Source of the DNA: Azorinus chamasolen
Taxonomy: Eukaryota; Mollusca; Bivalvia; Cardiida; Solecurtidae
Reading direction: 5' to 3'
DNA length: 64,000 bases
Assembly: GCA_963576725.1 (NCBI GenBank)
Contig: OY755237.1
Coordinates: 63,527,423-63,591,422 of the forward strand
The notes under the pieces are model-generated. The model did no database searches and had not been told where the DNA came from. It saw nothing but the letters and a program-made list of their open reading frames with translations. A program made the translations under genes and the position numbers. Positions 61,419-64,000 of this stretch are shown here, piece after piece. The stretch's first letter is position 1; every line of letters starts with the position of its first letter.

Positions 61419-61624
61419 GTAGTCATATCAAACTGGTTTTGAAAACTGAACAGACTCAATAAAATCAAGTCTACAATCTTCTCTTTTCGCATTGCTGCTT
61501 TTGCTTTCGGAGAATCTCCTATTTTCAGAACTATCAGAATGTATATTACTTGTTGAAACTTATAATGGGCCAGGTTGACACCAGTAAATCCATGTACGAT
61601 AATATTGAAGAAAACAGATCTGAT

Positions 61625-61875
61625 TTAAACCCTTCGCTTGCTATGCACGTCAATATACCTACCTGTAAATAGTGAAGACCCAGATGAGACAGCTCCTGCA
61701 GGAGCTGTCTCATCAGGGTCTGCACTATTTACAAGTTGATTGTGCAACCAGTGCACTCCACAGCAGTAATTGCACAGCGAAATATGTGTACATAGTGAAT
61801 ATATATGTAATTATCCAACAGGGCATGGGTAAAGAAGGATAAATGTATTTTAAAATTCAGCAAGAGAAGGGTTAA
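61625..61875. mobile_element. PB-A MITE (251 bp)
   Basis: TTAA-ACCCTTCGCTTGCT to AGCAAGAGAAGGG-TTAA. The palindrome is cagctcctgcaggagctgtc. Confidence 0.92.
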
Positions 61876-61879
61876 TATT

Positions 61880-62058
61880 CATTTTACCTTTACCTTATAA
61901 AGATGCATTTTTCAAGACTTTGTAAACATGAACAAAGAGTACAGTATGGTATAATAGAGATATGTTTCTACAGTTTCAATCAAAGTCGGACACTTCGGAG
62001 TTCTTACATCATTATTGAAATTCAGCGAATACTTATGTCACGATGACGTCATTTCTAT
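61880..62058. mobile_element. PB-B MITE, core deleted
   Basis: ttttacctttaccttataaa and gactttgtaaacatgaacaa, then a tail (gatatgtttctacagtttca...cgatgacgtcatttctat) leading into the minisatellite. Confidence 0.6.
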
Positions 62059-62610
62059 CATGGATATTCATCCAGGTAGGGGTGTCGGGTTCTATTTCTT
62101 ACATGGATATTCATCCAGGTAGGGAGTATCGGGTTCTATTTCTTACATGGATATTCATCCAAGTAGGGAGTATCGGGTTCTATTTCTTACATGGATATTC
62201 ATCCAGGTAGGGAGTATTGGGTTCTATTTCTTACATGGATATTCATCCAAGTAGGGAGTATTGGGTTCTATTTCTTACATGGATATTCATCCAGGTAGGG
62301 GTATCGGGTTCTATTTCTTACATGGATATTCATCCAGGTAGGGGTATCGGGTTCTATTTCTTACATGGATATTCATCCAAGTAGGGAGTATCGGGTTCTA
62401 TTTCTTATATGGATATTCATCCAAGTAGGGAGTATCGGGTTCTATTTCTTACATGGATATTCATCCAAGTAGGGAGTATTGGGTTCTATTTCTTACATGG
62501 ATATTCATCCAAGTAGGGGGTATTGGGTTCTATTTCTTACATGGATATTCATCCCGGTAAGAGGTATCGGGTTTTAATTATTAAATGGATATTCATCCAG
62601 GTAGGGGGTA
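62059..62610. repeat. ~44-bp minisatellite derived from a PB-B tail
   Basis: About 12 units of catggatattcatccaggta plus gggagtatcgggttctattt and cttac, alternating ccagg and ccaag variants. The cttacatggatattcat part matches the PB-B subterminal sequence cttacatgaatattcat. Confidence 0.93.
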
Positions 62611-62624
62611 TCGGGTTCCCCTTT

Positions 62625-63132
62625 CTTGGACGCATTTGCAAACATGGTAGACCCAAATCAGAGGCTCCTGTAGGTCTCGTTTGCTTATGAAATTACAAGG
62701 TCTGATTCTATACATTCTACCATAGGGTCTCTGCGTCTCCCTGGGAGTCTATACAGTAAGACCTCTCTATAACGACCACTAAATTGTGTTTATTAGTTGG
62801 TATTGTGGGCAGATGATTGCTTAAAGCAAGGAGAAAGTAAAACAGAACGCTCCAATAGGAGCGTTCTGTTTTACTTTCACCTTGCTTTAAGCATCCATCT
62901 GCCTTAAACACAAATTACTTGATGTAATTTAGTGGTCGTTATAGAGAGGTTTTACTGTATATCCTATAGTATATACTTATAGTACATATAGACTCCCAGG
63001 GGGATGTACAGACCCCTATGGTTTCTACCAATACCAAAAAACCGTGTGGACATATGTCATTATAAAAACATCACCTAATAAATACCCATGATGTCTGTTT
63101 TTTCTTACATAAATATTCATGGTGTAAAATAT
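62625..63132. mobile_element. PB-B MITE remnants around a nested pogo-like element
   Basis: gcaaacatggtagacccaaa...ctcgtttgcttatgaaatta at 62637-62693. The tail atgatgtctgttttttctta...tattcatggtgtaaaatatt at 63089-63135. Confidence 0.65.
62754..62957. mobile_element. Pogo-like MITE, intact 204 bp
   Basis: CAGTAAGACCTCTCTATAAC to GTTATAGAGAGGTTTTACTG. The perfect hairpin is centred on aacgctccaataggagcgtt. Orientation is opposite to the 19785 copy. Confidence 0.92.
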
Positions 63133-63459
63133 TAAATGTATAGTTTATCAAAACGATCGAGCATGGGATTTGGTTAGTGTTAGCAAGACCTAGGGTGAGT
63201 TTCCACAGGTACATATAGTATATATATCCGTATTTAAGTCGCATATGTGGGCATGTTGAAATAATTACAAGCATAATGAATACGCCCTATACTAGTGTAC
63301 CCAGCCTTGCATTAAAATAATCATAAGATATATCATATTACTCAAATCATTACATTTGTATTTTTATATCTACGTAATATTAAAACTTGATTGCGGATAA
63401 TATAATAGAAACACAATACACACACCTGCTGTACGAAAGCCTGATTTGGAAAAAAACAT

Positions 63460-63650
63460 ACAGTAAATCCACTCTAAACTGGACGTTAAATTTAGTATAA
63501 TTATCGGTCTTGGAGACAGGGTGAAATAGACGCAGAGAAGGTTCCTAGAGGAGTGTTTTGCATGAATTTCAACCAGCATTAAGCAGCCACCTGCCTAAAA
63601 GTATCTAAATTCTTCTGTATTAGAATTCCGGTTTAGAGGGGTTTTACTGT
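63460..63650. mobile_element. Pogo-like MITE (ACTGGACGTTAAATTTAG family)
   Basis: CAGTAAATCCACTCTAAACT to ccggtttagaggggttttac-TG. Centre aggttcctagaggagtgttt. Confidence 0.8.
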
Positions 63651-63784
63651 ACACACACACGTAGGTGTCTGTACATACCTTGATTCTTTACCCGAGGAAT
63701 GAAAGAAATGAAAGAAACTAAGAATATGAATTAGCTTTATTGTTTTGATCACAGCATCACAGGGCTACGGATAAAGGTGCGTAC

Positions 63785-63870
63785 TCAAAAACTAAAATCG
63801 TCATTTCTCCACGAAATCCTATACTCTGACCACTCTTCACGGCATAGCGTTTTGGGGAGAAATAAAAGAG
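63785..63870. repeat. Foldback FB2, centre deleted
   Basis: actaaaatcgtcatttctcc and cacgaaatcctatactctga then catagcgttttggggagaaa. Confidence 0.65.
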
Positions 63871-64000
63871 ATATTCTTGAAATTCCTCTCGGTCTATCTG
63901 CCTTGGTGACCCCGTGTTCTTGCTCAAATATATTTAGATAAACATTCATATTGAATTTGTGTTTGAGATCTCGATTGCGCCATTGTATAAGTTAATATAA

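Overview
This window is animal genomic DNA, most plausibly from a bivalve mollusc. The basis is AT-rich, intron-heavy sequence, very dense palindromic MITEs, a Penelope-like retroelement of a kind common in aquatic invertebrates, a tRNA-derived SINE and a pearl/Helentron-like repeat. The species cannot be fixed from the sequence alone. There is no bacterial-style operon content, and almost all long ORFs are translations of repeats.

One host gene dominates. On the + strand, 17 exons between 5592 and 61418 join with fully consistent splice phases into 841 codons of an adhesion G-protein-coupled receptor. The order is SEA domain (3 exons), hormone-receptor (HormR) domain (2 exons), GAIN domain ending in a GPS cleavage motif ([13 protein letters not shown]), seven transmembrane helices (5 exons) and part of a cytoplasmic tail. 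The start lies upstream of the window, because the first visible exon begins in phase 1. The 3' end lies downstream, because the last visible exon ends in phase 1. About 2.5 kb of coding sequence is spread over about 56 kb.

The introns are a mosaic of mobile DNA. Two large classes of non-autonomous DNA transposons account for much of it: (i) piggyBac-like elements with TTAA targets and CCCTT/CCCATT ends, in at least six families called here PB-A to PB-F; and (ii) pogo/Tigger-like elements with TA targets and CAGTAAAACC ends, often about 204 bp. Each family carries a long palindrome at its centre, and the central motif GCTCCTATAGGAGC recurs across both classes. Nested insertions are frequent and can be read base by base: TTAA elements inside TTAA sites of pogo-like elements, a SINE inside PB-B, PB-A inside PB-B, PB-F inside PB-B, and PB-B inside PB-F. 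Other insertions are a decayed Penelope-like element (minus strand, 11.99-14.88 kb), a 5'-truncated LINE tail (minus strand, 27.88-28.51 kb), a pearl/Helentron-like element (about 10.96-11.59 kb) and foldback elements.

Tandem arrays are also prominent: a 63-bp repeat (4.5 kb), a 30-bp satellite with a 209-bp higher-order period (20.1-22.4 kb), a ~36-bp array (26.3 kb), a ~40-bp array (55.3-56.2 kb), a ~20-bp array (58.7-59.7 kb) and a ~44-bp array (62.1-62.6 kb). Two of these arrays start exactly at a 5' splice site of the receptor gene and repeat the donor sequence. Together with the shared palindromic core of the MITE families, this is the most unusual signal in the window.
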